From Streptomyces akebiae (GTDB lineage Bacteria > Actinomycetota > Actinomycetes > Streptomycetales > Streptomycetaceae): 64,000 nt of DNA. The notes below the pieces were generated by a model. It was not told the origin of the DNA and did no database searches. It saw only the letters and a list, made by a program, of their open reading frames with translations. This document shows positions 28,191-37,551 of the stretch, piece after piece. The number at the start of each line of letters is the position of its first letter. The stretch's first letter is position 1. Position numbers and translations under genes: made by a program. The DNA is taken from NCBI RefSeq assembly GCF_019599145.1, contig NZ_CP080647.1, positions 5,146,001-5,210,000 on the forward strand, read 5' to 3'.

Positions 28191-29953
28191 AGCGGCGGCT
28201 CCAGGCGGGCGAGCGCGCGCAGAGCGCGGGGGGCGAACCGGGACATGAGGCGTCCGCCGCGGGCTTCCGGGGTGACGGGGACGACCGCCTGGTCACGGAC
28301 GACCGCGCGCAGAACGGCTTCCGCGACCTTCTCCGGCGGGTAGTTCCGCAGTCCGTAGAGCTTCGCGGTCCTCCGCTGTCGGCGCTTCTCCTCTTCGGCG
28401 TCGACCCCCGCGAAGCGTGCGGTCGAGGTGATGCCGGTGTTGACGATGCCGGGACAGATCGCCGACACCCCGATCTTCCGCCCGGCCAGCTCCGCGCGCA
28501 GGCACTCGCTCAGCATCAGGACCGCCGCCTTGGAGGTGCTGTACGCGGGCAGCGACCTGGAGGGCAGATAGGCCGCGGCCGAGGCGATGTTGACGATGTG
28601 GCCGCCCTGGCCTCGCTCGGCCATCTGTCTGCCGAAGAGCCGACAGCCGTGGATCACGCCCCACAGGTTGACGTCGAGGACCTTGCGCCAGTCCTCGAAG
28701 GTGGTGTCCAGGAAGGCCCCGGACAGTCCGATCCCCGCGTTGTTCACCAGCACGTCGATCACGCCGTACTCGGTGGCGACCCTCTCGGCGAGCTTCTCCA
28801 TGGCCTGCTCGTCCGAGACGTCGACCGTCTCCGCCCAGGCTTCGGGCGCGCCCGCCCGCCGGGACGACTCCGCGGTGCGGGCCGCTCCTTCGGCGTCCAC
28901 GTCGACGGCGACGACGCGTGCTCCCGCCTCGGCGAACGCGAGGGCCGTGGCCCGGCCGATACCGCCGGCCGCTCCGGTGACCAGCACCAACTGCCCGCCG
29001 AATCGGTCCGTGTGCTTCCCGGCGGCCATCGGCGCCCGGTGCCCTTGCTCGGTCGCCGTGACGAACTCGGTGATCCACGCGGCCAGCTGATCCGGCCGCG
29101 TGCGCGGGATCCAGTGCTTGTCGGGCAGAGTGCGGCGGGTGAGTTGCGGCGCCCACGATTCCAGGTCGTCGTAGAGCCGCTCGGAGAGGAACTGGTCACC
29201 CAGGGGGGTGATGAGCTGGACGGGCGCATGGGCGTACGCGTCGTCCCGGGGGTCGGTCAGACGAGTTCGCAGGTTGTCCCGGTACAGCCATGCCCCGTGC
29301 GCGGCGTCGGTGGGCAACGACGCGCCGGGGTAGTCGCCCCGGGGCAGCCTCTCGGCCCTTCTGACCAGGCCGGGCCACCACTTGCCGAGGGGGCCGCGCC
29401 AGGCGATCTCGGGCAGCACAGGGGTGTGCAGCACGTAGACGTACCAGGATCTGGCGCCCTGGCCCAGCAGTTGGCCGATCCGGCGCGGGGTCGGGCGCCT
29501 CACCCGCCGCTTGATCCAGTGCCCCAGGTGGTCGAGGGAGGGGCCGGACATCGAGGTGAAGGACGCGATGCGCCCCTCGGTGCGCTCGACCGTCGCGAAC
29601 TCCCAGCCCTGGACCGACCCCCAGTCGTGTCCCACCAGGTGCACGGGGCGGTTCGGGCTGACGGCGTCCACGACCGCCAGGAAGTCGTCCGTCAGCTTCT
29701 CCAGCGTGAATCCGCCGCGCAGCGGCTCGGGCGCCGTGGAACCGCCGTGGCCGCGCACGTCGTACAGCACCACGTGGAAGCGCTCCGCGAGCCGTACGGC
29801 GACCTCGGACCAGACCTCCTTGGAGTCGGGATAGCCGTGCACGAGCAGGACGGTCGGACGCTCCGTGTCGCCGAGTTCGGCGACGCTCAGCTCGATTCCG
29901 TCCGTGCGCACCCTGCGTACCCGCGCACCTTCGAGCGTGCCCGCGTCCGTCAT
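28187..29953 (-). CDS. Alpha/beta-hydrolase fused to short-chain dehydrogenase (EphD-like)
   Basis: 588 residues. The N-terminal half is an alpha/beta hydrolase of the epoxide-hydrolase type (LLVHGYPDSKEVW oxyanion region, VGHDWGSVQGWE nucleophile Asp elbow, C-terminal KHWIPRTRPDQLA His). The C-terminal half is an SDR (LVTGAAGGIGRATALAFAEAGA, NNAGIGLSG, YSTSKAAVLML with Tyr/Lys). This is the architecture of mycobacterial EphD, linked to mycolic acid modification, but Streptomyces have no mycolates, so the lipid substrate must differ. Start at ATG 29953 with GGGGGAG upstream. Translationally coupled to the MerR gene. Confidence 0.9.
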   Translation of the reverse strand: MTDAGTLEGARVRRVRTDGIELSVAELGDTERPTVLLVHGYPDSKEVWSEVAVRLAERFHVVLYDVRGHGGSTAPEPLRGGFTLEKLTDDFLAVVDAVSPNRPVHLVGHDWGSVQGWEFATVERTEGRIASFTSMSGPSLDHLGHWIKRRVRRPTPRRIGQLLGQGARSWYVYVLHTPVLPEIAWRGPLGKWWPGLVRRAERLPRGDYPGASLPTDAAHGAWLYRDNLRTRLTDPRDDAYAHAPVQLITPLGDQFLSERLYDDLESWAPQLTRRTLPDKHWIPRTRPDQLAAWITEFVTATEQGHRAPMAAGKHTDRFGGQLVLVTGAAGGIGRATALAFAEAGARVVAVDVDAEGAARTAESSRRAGAPEAWAETVDVSDEQAMEKLAERVATEYGVIDVLVNNAGIGLSGAFLDTTFEDWRKVLDVNLWGVIHGCRLFGRQMAERGQGGHIVNIASAAAYLPSRSLPAYSTSKAAVLMLSECLRAELAGRKIGVSAICPGIVNTGITSTARFAGVDAEEEKRRQRRTAKLYGLRNYPPEKVAEAVLRAVVRDQAVVPVTPEARGGRLMSRFAPRALRALARLEPPL

Positions 29954-30081
29954 GTCTCCCCCTTCGGCCGTCCATCGGTGGTCACTGCCCCGTCGACGTC
30001 GTCGATCACGGTCCGTGTTCATGATGTGACACCAATGAATGTGCCAGTGAGTGGTGGCTGCGTCAACGGGCGCGTTCGGGC

Positions 30082-30090
30082 TGTGGACAA
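30082..30090 (-). other. DnaA box TTGTCCACA (minus strand)
   Basis: TGTGGACAA, perfect DnaA-box consensus on the minus strand, isolated. Confidence 0.6.
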
Positions 30091-30210
30091 CCGGCGGGCG
30101 AAGAAGGCGGCGAATACGGGGGCACGAAACCGCGACCCCGTTCGTTCCCTCCCATGACGGCGGCCCGCGCACGGCTCGGCTCCGTCCGGGTGTTCGACCT
30201 CAGGGTGACC

Positions 30211-30242
30211 CCTAGGGGGACCGGCGGTGGACGCCCCCTAGG
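30211..30242. promoter_or_regulatory. Inverted repeat CCTAGGGGG-N14-CCCCCTAGG before the ABC operon
   Basis: Perfect 9-bp arms at 30211-30219 and 30234-30242, about 80 bp upstream of the first ABC gene. CTAG is rare in high-GC actinobacterial DNA, so the pair is notable. It may be an operator or a hairpin. A single CCTAGGGGGA also occurs at 5704-5713. Confidence 0.55.
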
Positions 30243-30323
30243 AGCCCGTACGACTCGAGGGTGAGACCGAGACAGCTCTGCGGGGTGACGACCGCGGCGG
30301 CCCGCGCCCCTAATGTCTAAATC

Positions 30324-31319
30324 GTGACTGTGATCGCGACCGAAAGCCTGAGCAAGCGGTTCCCGAGGGTGACCGCTCTTGACCGGCTCTCCGTGGACAT
30401 CGGACCCGGTGTGACCGGACTCGTCGGTGCCAATGGCGCCGGCAAGTCCACACTGATCAAAATCCTGCTGGGTCTGTCCCCCGCGTCGGAGGGCCGTGCC
30501 GAGGTGCTCGGCCTCGACGTCGCCACCAAGGGCGGCGCCATCCGCGAGCGCGTGGGGTACATGCCGGAGCACGACTGCCTGCCGCCCGACGTCTCGGCCA
30601 CCGAGTTCGTCGTGCACATGGCCCGCATGTCCGGACTCCCGCCGACCGCCGCGCGAGAGCGCACCGCGGACACCCTGCGCCATGTCGGTCTGTACGAGGA
30701 GCGGTACCGCCCCATAGGCGGCTACTCCACCGGCATGAAACAGCGGGTGAAACTCGCCCAGGCCCTGGTGCACGATCCGCAACTGGTCTTCCTGGACGAG
30801 CCGACCAACGGCCTGGACCCGGTCGGCCGGGACGAGATGCTCGGCCTCATCCGCCGCATCCACACCGACTTCGGCATCTCCGTCCTCGTCACCTCGCACC
30901 TGCTCGGCGAGCTGGAGCGCACCTGCGACCACGTGGTCGTGGTCGACGGCGGCAAGCTCCTGCGGTCCAGCTCCACCAGGGACTTCACCCAGAGCACGGC
31001 GACCCTCGCGATCGAGGTCACCGACAGCGACGAGCACCCGGACGGCACCGGCGCGCTGCGTCAGGCTCTCCACGCGCGCGGAGTCACCGTCTCCGACGGC
31101 AGCGGCCTCCCGGGTGCCGGGCACATCCTGCTGCTCACAGCCGAGGGCGAGGAGACCTACGACCTGATCCGCGACGTCGTCGCCGACCTGGGCCTCGGCC
31201 TGGTCCGTATGGAGCAGCGCAGGCACCAGATCGCCGAGGTCTTCCAGGACAACGACGAGCAGAGCGGCACCCGGAGCGCCCAGGACGCAGGAAAGGAGGC
31301 GGTCGGCCATGGCGGTTGA
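30324..31319 (+). CDS. ABC transporter ATP-binding protein A
   Basis: 331-residue ABC-2-type ATPase. Walker A GANGAGKST (~residue 37), signature YSTGMKQRVKLAQAL, Walker B LVFLDEPTNGLDP. The GTG start lacks a clear ribosome site and lies 8 nt after a TAATGT -10-like hexamer (30311-30316), so the mRNA may be leaderless. First gene of a four-gene operon encoding two ATPase-permease pairs; the 11-bp overlap with the next gene implies coupling. Substrate unknown. Confidence 0.92.
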   Translation: MTVIATESLSKRFPRVTALDRLSVDIGPGVTGLVGANGAGKSTLIKILLGLSPASEGRAEVLGLDVATKGGAIRERVGYMPEHDCLPPDVSATEFVVHMARMSGLPPTAARERTADTLRHVGLYEERYRPIGGYSTGMKQRVKLAQALVHDPQLVFLDEPTNGLDPVGRDEMLGLIRRIHTDFGISVLVTSHLLGELERTCDHVVVVDGGKLLRSSSTRDFTQSTATLAIEVTDSDEHPDGTGALRQALHARGVTVSDGSGLPGAGHILLLTAEGEETYDLIRDVVADLGLGLVRMEQRRHQIAEVFQDNDEQSGTRSAQDAGKEAVGHGG

Positions 31320-32247
31320 GCAGCACGGTGCACAGGCACCGTCCCTCGGTGGCGGACAGCCCGCCCGCACGGGCGAGCAGAGCCGTATCCACAACATCGG
31401 ATACCGCTCCTACGACGGCCCCCGCCTCGGCCGCGCCTACGCCCGGCGCTCGCTGTACTCGCAGTCGCTGCGCGGCGCGTACGGACTGGGCCGCTCGGCC
31501 AAGTCCAAGGTGCTGCCCATGCTCCTCTTCGCGGTGATGTGCGTGCCGGCGGCCATCATGGTGGCGGTCGCGGTCGCCACCCAGGCCAACGACCTGCCCG
31601 TCAAGTACACCGACTACGCGGTCATCATGCAGGCCGTCATCGGCCTGTACGTCGCCTCCCAGGCGCCTCAGTCCGTCTCGCGCGACCTGCGCTTCAAGAC
31701 CGTACCGCTGTACTTCTCGCGCCCGATCGAGACCGCCGACTACGTCCGCGCGAAGTTCGCGGCGCTGACCTCGGCGCTGTTCATCCTCACGGCGGTCCCC
31801 CTGCTCGTGCTCTACGTCGGCGCGCTGCTGGCCAAGCTCGACTTCACCGACCAGACCAAGGGATTGGCACAGGGACTGGTGTCCGTGGCGTTGCTGTCGC
31901 TCCTCTTCGCCGGTATCGGCCTGGTGATCTCGGCGGTCACCCCGCGTCGGGGCTTCGGCATCGCGGCCGTCATCGCCGTCCTGACCATCTCCTACGGCGC
32001 TGTGTCCGTCGTCCAGGCCATCGCCACCGAGCAGAACAGCTCGGACGCGGTGCCCTGGCTCGGGTTCTTCTCGCCCATCACGCTGATCGACGGTGTGCAG
32101 ACCGCCTTCCTGGGCGCCACCTCGGCCTTCCCCGGCGGGCACGGGCCCTCCGGCGGGCAGGGCGCCCTCTACGTCCTCGTCGTCCTGGGTCTCATCGCAG
32201 GCTCCTACGGCCTGCTGATGCGCCGCTACCGAAAGGTCGGGCTGTGA
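31309..32247 (+). CDS. ABC-2-type permease A
   Basis: 312 residues: a ~65-residue cytoplasmic N-terminus (HNIGYRSYDGPRLGRAYARRSLY, typical of this family) followed by six hydrophobic segments. It pairs with the upstream ATPase. Its TGA overlaps the GTG of the second ATPase gene. GGAAAGGAGG before the ATG is a strong ribosome site. Substrate unknown; heterodimer formation with permease B is possible. Confidence 0.9.
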   Translation: MAVEQHGAQAPSLGGGQPARTGEQSRIHNIGYRSYDGPRLGRAYARRSLYSQSLRGAYGLGRSAKSKVLPMLLFAVMCVPAAIMVAVAVATQANDLPVKYTDYAVIMQAVIGLYVASQAPQSVSRDLRFKTVPLYFSRPIETADYVRAKFAALTSALFILTAVPLLVLYVGALLAKLDFTDQTKGLAQGLVSVALLSLLFAGIGLVISAVTPRRGFGIAAVIAVLTISYGAVSVVQAIATEQNSSDAVPWLGFFSPITLIDGVQTAFLGATSAFPGGHGPSGGQGALYVLVVLGLIAGSYGLLMRRYRKVGL

Positions 32248-33155
32248 CCACGCTCAACATCGACCACGTCTCACGCTGGTTCGGCAACGTGGTGGCGGTC
32301 AACGACGTCACGATGACGATCGGCCCCGGTGTCACCGGCCTCCTCGGCCCGAACGGCGCCGGCAAGTCCACCCTCATCAACATGATGGGCGGCTTCCTCG
32401 CCCCCTCCACGGGCTCCGTCACCCTCGACGGCACGCCGGTGTGGCGCAACGAGCAGATCTACAAGCACATCGGCATCGTCCCCGAACGCGAGGCGATGTA
32501 CGACTTCCTCACGGGCCGCGAATTCGTCGTCGCCAACGCCGAGTTGCACGGCCTCGGGGCGACGGCGGCCCAGCGGGCGCTGGCCACGGTGGAGATGGAG
32601 TACGCGCAGGACCGCAAGATCTCGACGTACTCCAAGGGCATGCGCCAGCGCGTGAAGATGGCGTCGGCGCTGGTCCACGAACCGTCACTGCTGCTGCTGG
32701 ACGAGCCGTTCAACGGCATGGATCCGCGCCAGCGCATGCAGCTCATGGACCTGCTGCGGCGGATGGGCGACGAGGGGCGCACGGTGCTCTTCTCGTCCCA
32801 CATCCTCGAAGAGGTCGAGCAGTTGGCGGCACACATCGAGGTGATCGTCGCCGGACGGCACGCGGCGAGCGGCGACTTCCGGCGCATCCGCCGACTGATG
32901 ACGGATCGCCCGCACCGCTATCTGGTGCGCTCCAGCGACGACCGGGCCCTGGCCGCCGCGCTGATCGCCGATCCGTCGACCGCCGGGATCGAAGTGGATC
33001 CGACCGAGGGCGCGTTGCGTATCCAGGCCGTCGACTTCGGCCGGTTCACGACACTGCTGCCGAGGGTGGCCCGGGACCACGGCATCCGTCTGCTCACGGT
33101 CTCACCGTCGGACGAGTCCCTCGAGTCCGTCTTCTCGTATCTCGTCGCGGCGTAG
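32244..33155 (+). CDS. ABC transporter ATP-binding protein B
   Basis: 303 residues. Walker A GPNGAGKST, signature YSKGMRQRVKMASAL, Walker B LLLLDEPFNGMDP. The GTG at 32244 overlaps the preceding stop (GTGA). It is a diverged paralogue of the first ATPase and pairs with the following permease. The open frame upstream to 31539 is a shadow of the permease gene. Confidence 0.92.
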   Translation: MTTLNIDHVSRWFGNVVAVNDVTMTIGPGVTGLLGPNGAGKSTLINMMGGFLAPSTGSVTLDGTPVWRNEQIYKHIGIVPEREAMYDFLTGREFVVANAELHGLGATAAQRALATVEMEYAQDRKISTYSKGMRQRVKMASALVHEPSLLLLDEPFNGMDPRQRMQLMDLLRRMGDEGRTVLFSSHILEEVEQLAAHIEVIVAGRHAASGDFRRIRRLMTDRPHRYLVRSSDDRALAAALIADPSTAGIEVDPTEGALRIQAVDFGRFTTLLPRVARDHGIRLLTVSPSDESLESVFSYLVAA

Positions 33156-33165
33156 GAGGCCGAAC

Positions 33166-33885
33166 ATGTACGACCCCACAGTCGCCCGGCTCACCTACCG
33201 GGCCCTGCTCGGCCGCCGCCGGGCCCTCATCCTCAGCGCGCTGCCCGCCCTGTTGATCGTGCTCTCCGTGGCCGTGCGCGCCCTGAGCGGTGCCGACGAC
33301 CAGGTGGCCGCGGATCTCCTGGGCGGATTCGCGCTCGCCACGATGGTGCCGATCATCGGCGTCATCGCGGGAACAGGCGCGATCGGACCGGAGATCGACG
33401 ACGGTTCCGTGGTGTATCTGCTGGCCAAGCCTGTGAAGCGGCCGACGATCATCGTCACCAAGCTGATCGTGGCGATCGCGGTGACCATGGCCTTCTCGGC
33501 CGTGCCGACGCTGATCGCGGGTCTGATCCTGAACGGCAACGGGCAGCAGATCGCGGTCGCGTACACGGTGGCGGCGCTGGTCGCCTCGATCGCGTACGCC
33601 GCGATGTTCCTGCTCCTCGGGACGGTCACCCGGCACGCGGTCGTCTTCGGGCTCGTGTACGCACTCGTCTGGGAGACCCTCTTCGGGTCCCTGGTGGACG
33701 GAGCGCGCACCCTCAGCGTCCAGCAGTGGGCCCTCGCCGTCGCCCAGAAGGTCACCGACGGCGGTCTGGTGACCTCCGACGTCGGACTGCCGACCGCGGT
33801 GGTCCTGTTGACGGTCGTCACCGCGGGCGCGACCTGGTACGCGGGGCAGAAACTGCGGACGCTGAAGCTCGCCGGCGAGGAGTGA
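33166..33885 (+). CDS. ABC-2-type permease B
   Basis: 239 residues with six hydrophobic segments (ALILSALPALLIVLSVAVRAL, LATMVPIIGVIAGTGAIG, IVAIAVTMAFSAVPTLIAGLIL and others) and a short basic C-terminus. GAGG lies 10 bp before the ATG. Last gene of the four-gene operon; a strong terminator follows immediately. Confidence 0.9.
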   Translation: MYDPTVARLTYRALLGRRRALILSALPALLIVLSVAVRALSGADDQVAADLLGGFALATMVPIIGVIAGTGAIGPEIDDGSVVYLLAKPVKRPTIIVTKLIVAIAVTMAFSAVPTLIAGLILNGNGQQIAVAYTVAALVASIAYAAMFLLLGTVTRHAVVFGLVYALVWETLFGSLVDGARTLSVQQWALAVAQKVTDGGLVTSDVGLPTAVVLLTVVTAGATWYAGQKLRTLKLAGEE

Positions 33886-33891
33886 CGGAAT

Positions 33892-33916
33892 CCTCCGGGG
33901 CGATCCGCCCCGGAGG
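33892..33916 (+). terminator. Intrinsic terminator of the ABC-2 operon
   Basis: CCTCCGGGGCG (33892-33902) and CGCCCCGGAGG (33906-33916): perfect 11-bp stem with a 3-nt loop, followed by CCCCTCCTTT. Confidence 0.92.
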
Positions 33917-34029
33917 CCCCTCCTTTGCTCTTGACGGAGGCTTCACGCACGTCCAGGCAGACTGGCAGGACGGAAACACGGGGCAATACGCGGCCAGGAA
34001 GGGCGGCCGGAGGGCGGGAGGGCACGGGG

Positions 34030-34281
34030 ATGACAGCGGAGTCGGAGGGCTCGTCGGACGGCGGCGAGACGCGGGACGCGGGTGAGGACGTCTGGGACGA
34101 CCTCGTGCTGGACGAGGACTTCATACGGTCCGCCGATACGGCCGAACCGTCGGCGCGGGCCAGGATGTTGGCGGCGCGGTGGCGGCGACAGGCCCCGGAT
34201 CCCCAGCCCTGGCGCTCGGACGAACCGCCCGCCGGGTGGTTCTTCAGCAAGGCGCGACGCCGCAAGTGGCGCCGCGGTTGA
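34030..34281 (+). CDS. Small hypothetical protein
   Basis: 83 residues: an acidic N-terminal half (ESEGSSDGGETRDAGEDVWDD) and a basic C-terminus (WFFSKARRRKWRRG). No family recognised beyond similarity to conserved Streptomyces proteins of this layout. ATG 34030 has CGGGG upstream; the frame is open from 33925 but that part lacks coding character. Confidence 0.6.
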   Translation: MTAESEGSSDGGETRDAGEDVWDDLVLDEDFIRSADTAEPSARARMLAARWRRQAPDPQPWRSDEPPAGWFFSKARRRKWRRG

Positions 34282-34565
34282 CCGTTCGGCGTGGCCGAGG
34301 GCCGGGCGACCGATATTCGGTGGCGGACAACCCGGCTGCCGGGCACAGTGGTTGATGTCCAGTCGCCGGATCGAGTCGGCGCCACGTTCTGGGAGAGGAG
34401 CCCGGCGATGCTGTCCTTCAGGCGCAGTACGCCGAGTTCCCTGTAGGGCAGCCCACGGCGGGCTCCGGAGTAGTTACCCCTCCGTCGAGTCCGCCCCCCC
34501 CAGTGGGGAGTTGCCCGGGGCGGCCGCTTCGAGCGCGCGAATCGCTTCGCGTGGGCCGCCCACCC
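34282..34565. other. Intergenic region upstream of tRNA-Ser
   Basis: 284 bp with no convincing gene or hairpin. The promoter for the tRNA gene should lie in the right half. A short pyrimidine run (CCGCCCCCCCCAG) occurs near 34490-34502. Confidence 0.5.
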
Positions 34566-34651
<86 letters not shown>

Positions 34652-34653
34652 GT

Positions 34654-34719
34654 TCGCAGTCGCAGTCGCAGTCGCAGTCGCAGTCGCAGTCGCAGTCGCA
34701 GTCGCAGTCGCAGTCGCAG
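34654..34719 (+). repeat. Eleven tandem copies of hexamer TCGCAG
   Basis: 66 bp of uninterrupted, perfect hexamer repeat beginning 4 nt after the tRNA-Ser 3' end. No gene overlaps it. The 3' flank of the tRNA transcript would contain it. Confidence 0.97.
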
Positions 34720-34809
34720 TGGCTCGGCCGGGTCGTCTGGCCGGGCGTACGTGCCGAGAGGCTCGCGAGGCAGTGGCGACGGGATGCCCGGAATCCGTGG
34801 CCCTCGTTC

Positions 34810-35709
34810 TCAGGGCAGCAGGCGTTCCAGTACCTCGGCGATGCCGTCGTCCTCGTTGGAAGACGTCACCTCGTCGGCGATGGCCTTGAGGTCGGGATGG
34901 GCGTTGGCCATGGCTACGCCGTGGGTGGCCCAGGTGAACATGGGGATGTCGTTGGGCATGTCGCCGAAGGCGATGGTGTCCGTGCGCTTCACGCCGAGGC
35001 GGCGGGCGGCGAGAGAGAGACCCGTGGCCTTGGTGAGGCCGAGGGGGAGGAGCTCGACGATGCCCTCACCGGCCATGGCGACCGTGACGAAGCCGCCGGC
35101 GGCCTGGCGGGAGGCCTCGGTGAGTTCGTCGGACGTCAGGGTGGGGTGCTGTATGTAGATCTTGTTCAGTGGGGCCGCCCAGAGGTCGGACACGTCCGTG
35201 AGCGGAGTGGTGGGGAGCGAGCCGTGCAGGGCGTACCCGGTACCGACCAGGATCTCGCCGTCCAGGCCCGCGCGGCTGGCGGCCAGGTGCAGGGGGCCGA
35301 CCTCCGCCTCGATCTTGGCGAGGGCGACCGCGGCGAGTTGCCGGTCGAGGGTGACGGCCGTGAGCAGCCGGTGCTCTCCGGCGTCGTAGACCTGTGCGCC
35401 CTGGCCGCAGACGGCCAGTCCCCGGTAGCCGAGGTCGTCGAGGATGTGGCGGGTCCAGGGGACGGCCCGGCCGGTGACGACGATGTGGGCGGCGCCCGCC
35501 GCGGTGGCCGCGGCGAGCGCTTCACGGGTGCGCGGGGAGACCGAGTCGTCGGAACCGAGGAGCGTTCCGTCGAGGTCGGTCGCGATCAGCTTGTAGGGGA
35601 AGCCCGGGGGCCGCACGGACGGTTCGGAGACCCCGGACGCGCCGGGCGCCTCGGACATCGTGGTCTTGCCGGAGTCCGTGGAGCCCCCGGTGGCTGCCGC
35701 TTCGCTCAC
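34810..35709 (-). CDS. HAD-superfamily (Cof/IIB) hydrolase
   Basis: 299 residues. [14 protein letters not shown] (motif I, near residue 43), VTGRAVPW (motif II), [15 protein letters not shown] and [11 protein letters not shown] (motifs III/IV). A phosphatase of unknown substrate, similar to the protein at 24552-25430. Residues 1-38 are Ser/Pro-rich and precede the domain. Its GTG overlaps the serS stop (GTGA), so it is translationally coupled to seryl-tRNA synthetase. Confidence 0.9.
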   Translation of the reverse strand: MSEAAATGGSTDSGKTTMSEAPGASGVSEPSVRPPGFPYKLIATDLDGTLLGSDDSVSPRTREALAAATAAGAAHIVVTGRAVPWTRHILDDLGYRGLAVCGQGAQVYDAGEHRLLTAVTLDRQLAAVALAKIEAEVGPLHLAASRAGLDGEILVGTGYALHGSLPTTPLTDVSDLWAAPLNKIYIQHPTLTSDELTEASRQAAGGFVTVAMAGEGIVELLPLGLTKATGLSLAARRLGVKRTDTIAFGDMPNDIPMFTWATHGVAMANAHPDLKAIADEVTSSNEDDGIAEVLERLLP

Positions 35710-36983
35710 TTGGCTACCGGCTCCAGCACCTCGCGGCCGCCCAGGTACGGGCGGAGGACCTCGGGGACGCGGACCGAGCCGTCGGCCTGCTGGTGGTTCT
35801 CCAGGATCGCCACGATGGTGCGCGGGACGGCGCAGAGCGTGCCGTTGAGCGTGGCCAGCGGCTTGACCTGCTTGCCGTCACGGACGCGGATCTGCAGGCG
35901 GCGCGACTGGAACTCCGTGCAGTCGGACGTCGAGGTCAGCTCGCGGTACTTGCCCTGGGTCGGGATCCACGCCTCGCAGTCGAACTTGCGCGAGGCCGAG
36001 GAGCCGAGGTCGGCGGAGGCGACGTCGATGACGCGGAAGGGCAGTTCGAGCGACGTCAGCCACTGCTTCTCCCAGTCCAGCAGGCGCTGGTGCTCGGCCT
36101 GCGAGTCCTCCGGCGCGACGTACGAGAACATCTCGACCTTGTCGAACTGGTGGACGCGGAAGATGCCCCGGGTGTCCTTGCCGTGCGAACCGGCCTCGCG
36201 GCGGAAGCAGGGGGAGAAGCCCGCGTAACGCAGGGGGAGGCGGTCGGCGTCGATGATCTCGTCCATGTGGTACGCCGCCAGCGCGACCTCGGAGGTACCG
36301 ACCAGATACAGGTCGTCCTTGTCGAGGTGGTAGACGTCCTGGGCGGCCTGGCCGAGGAAGCCGGTGCCGGCCATCGACTGCGGGCGGACCAGCGCCGGGG
36401 TGAGCATCGGGGTGAAGCCGGCCGCGGTGGCCTGGGCGATCGCCGCGTTGACCAGGGCCAGTTCGAGGAGGGCGCCGACGCCCGTCAGGAAGTAGAAGCG
36501 CGAGCCGGAGACCTTGGCGCCGCGCTCGGTGTCGATGGCGCCGAGGATCGTGCCGAGTTCCAGGTGGTCCTTCGGCTCGAAGCCCTCGGCCGTGAAGTCA
36601 CGGATGTCGCCGTGCGTCTCCAGCGTGACGAAGTCCTCCTCGCCGCCGACGGGGACGTCGGGGTGGACGAGGTTGCCGAGCTGGAGGAGAAGCTCCTGGG
36701 TCTCGGTGTTGGCCGCGTCGCGCTCGGCGTCGGCGGCCTTGACGTCGGCCTTGAGCTGTTCCGCGCGCTTGAGCAGCTCGGCCTTCTCGTCGGCGGAGGC
36801 CTTGGGAATCAGCTTGCCGAGCGACCTCTGCTCGGCGCGGAGCTCGTCGAAGCGGACGCCGGACGACCTGCGCCGCTCGTCGGCGGACAGGAGGGAGTCG
36901 ACGAGCGCGACGTCCTCTCCACGGGCGCGCTGGGACGCGCGCACACGGTCGGGGTCCTCACGGAGCAGGCGAAGGTCAATCAC
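35706..36983 (-). CDS. serS: Seryl-tRNA synthetase
   Basis: 425 residues, class II synthetase. An N-terminal coiled-coil arm (residues ~30-105, with the [12 protein letters not shown] and [17 protein letters not shown] heptads) binds the long variable arm of tRNA-Ser. Motif 2 is [25 protein letters not shown] and motif 3 [19 protein letters not shown]. Upstream is a 568-bp gene-free region containing DnaA boxes; no T-box was recognised. Confidence 0.98.
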   Translation of the reverse strand: MIDLRLLREDPDRVRASQRARGEDVALVDSLLSADERRRSSGVRFDELRAEQRSLGKLIPKASADEKAELLKRAEQLKADVKAADAERDAANTETQELLLQLGNLVHPDVPVGGEEDFVTLETHGDIRDFTAEGFEPKDHLELGTILGAIDTERGAKVSGSRFYFLTGVGALLELALVNAAIAQATAAGFTPMLTPALVRPQSMAGTGFLGQAAQDVYHLDKDDLYLVGTSEVALAAYHMDEIIDADRLPLRYAGFSPCFRREAGSHGKDTRGIFRVHQFDKVEMFSYVAPEDSQAEHQRLLDWEKQWLTSLELPFRVIDVASADLGSSASRKFDCEAWIPTQGKYRELTSTSDCTEFQSRRLQIRVRDGKQVKPLATLNGTLCAVPRTIVAILENHQQADGSVRVPEVLRPYLGGREVLEPVAK

Positions 36984-37551
36984 CCCACAAGGCTACCGGT
37001 GCGTGGTTCCGGCCCACGACTTGAATTCGCTGTACGCCCTTTATCTGGATCTTTGGCTGGAATGTCGATCACGTGGGCAGGGCCTGGCCGGTGCCGGTGA
37101 AAGTCAATGAACCGGGGCGCGACCCCCTGAAGGGGGCAGAGGTTCGGCGCCTGATTGACTCGACTTCCTTGTGCCGCAAGGGACTTGGGGATCGGTCGTC
37201 CACAGGAATCCACGGTGCCGCAGAGTTATCCACAGGCTGTGCGAAAGATCTGTGGACGCCGGGAAAGATCACTGGGGAAATCGGGCTCCGCCTTGAGGAT
37301 TCCCGACCCAAACCACCTTCACGCCCACTTTCGAGTGGATTCGCGGGGGAATGGGTCGCTCTAAAGGATTGACGTGAGGAGACACATGGACGAAGGGTGA
37401 CCCACGGGGTTGTGGACACAGAGGGCCCATGAAGGCGATTTGTCGACTGAGTGGGGCTGTGTTGTCGACTTGTCCCCAGGTCGAGAAGGCGCCCTGTGGA
37501 TAACTTCTGTGGACAAATAAAATAGACAGGTAGCACCGGCGGTGGGCCGGA
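36984..37551. other. 568-bp gene-free region between serS and pheA
   Basis: No gene seen. The right-hand part (37196-37516) carries a cluster of DnaA boxes. The left-hand part must contain the serS promoter. The region is less GC-rich than its neighbours. Confidence 0.75.
37196..37516. other. DnaA-box cluster upstream of serS
   Basis: Perfect boxes: TTATCCACA 37226-37234, TGTGGATAA 37495-37503, TGTGGACAA 37508-37516. One-mismatch boxes: TCGTCCACA 37196-37204, TGTGGACAC 37411-37419, TTGTCCCCA 37470-37478. TGTGGACGC 37251-37259 has two mismatches. No AT-rich unwinding element or dnaA/dnaN genes are next to it, so it looks like a DnaA-titration site and not an origin. S. coelicolor has such high-affinity clusters near oriC (H69, H24, D78). 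Confidence 0.85.

Larger units (their letters stand above)
29954..30323. other. 370-bp divergent intergenic region
   Basis: No gene seen. It holds a perfect DnaA box (30082-30090, TGTGGACAA) and an inverted repeat built on CCTAGGGGG (30211-30242). Promoters for the EphD-like/MerR pair and the ABC operon face outward from here. Confidence 0.7.

Noticed and set aside
34654..34719. CRISPR-like array
   Set aside because: The repeat is a pure hexamer without spacers, and no cas genes are present.
37196..37516. Replication origin oriC
   Set aside because: There are too few DnaA boxes compared with the many in Streptomyces oriC, and dnaA and dnaN do not flank it.
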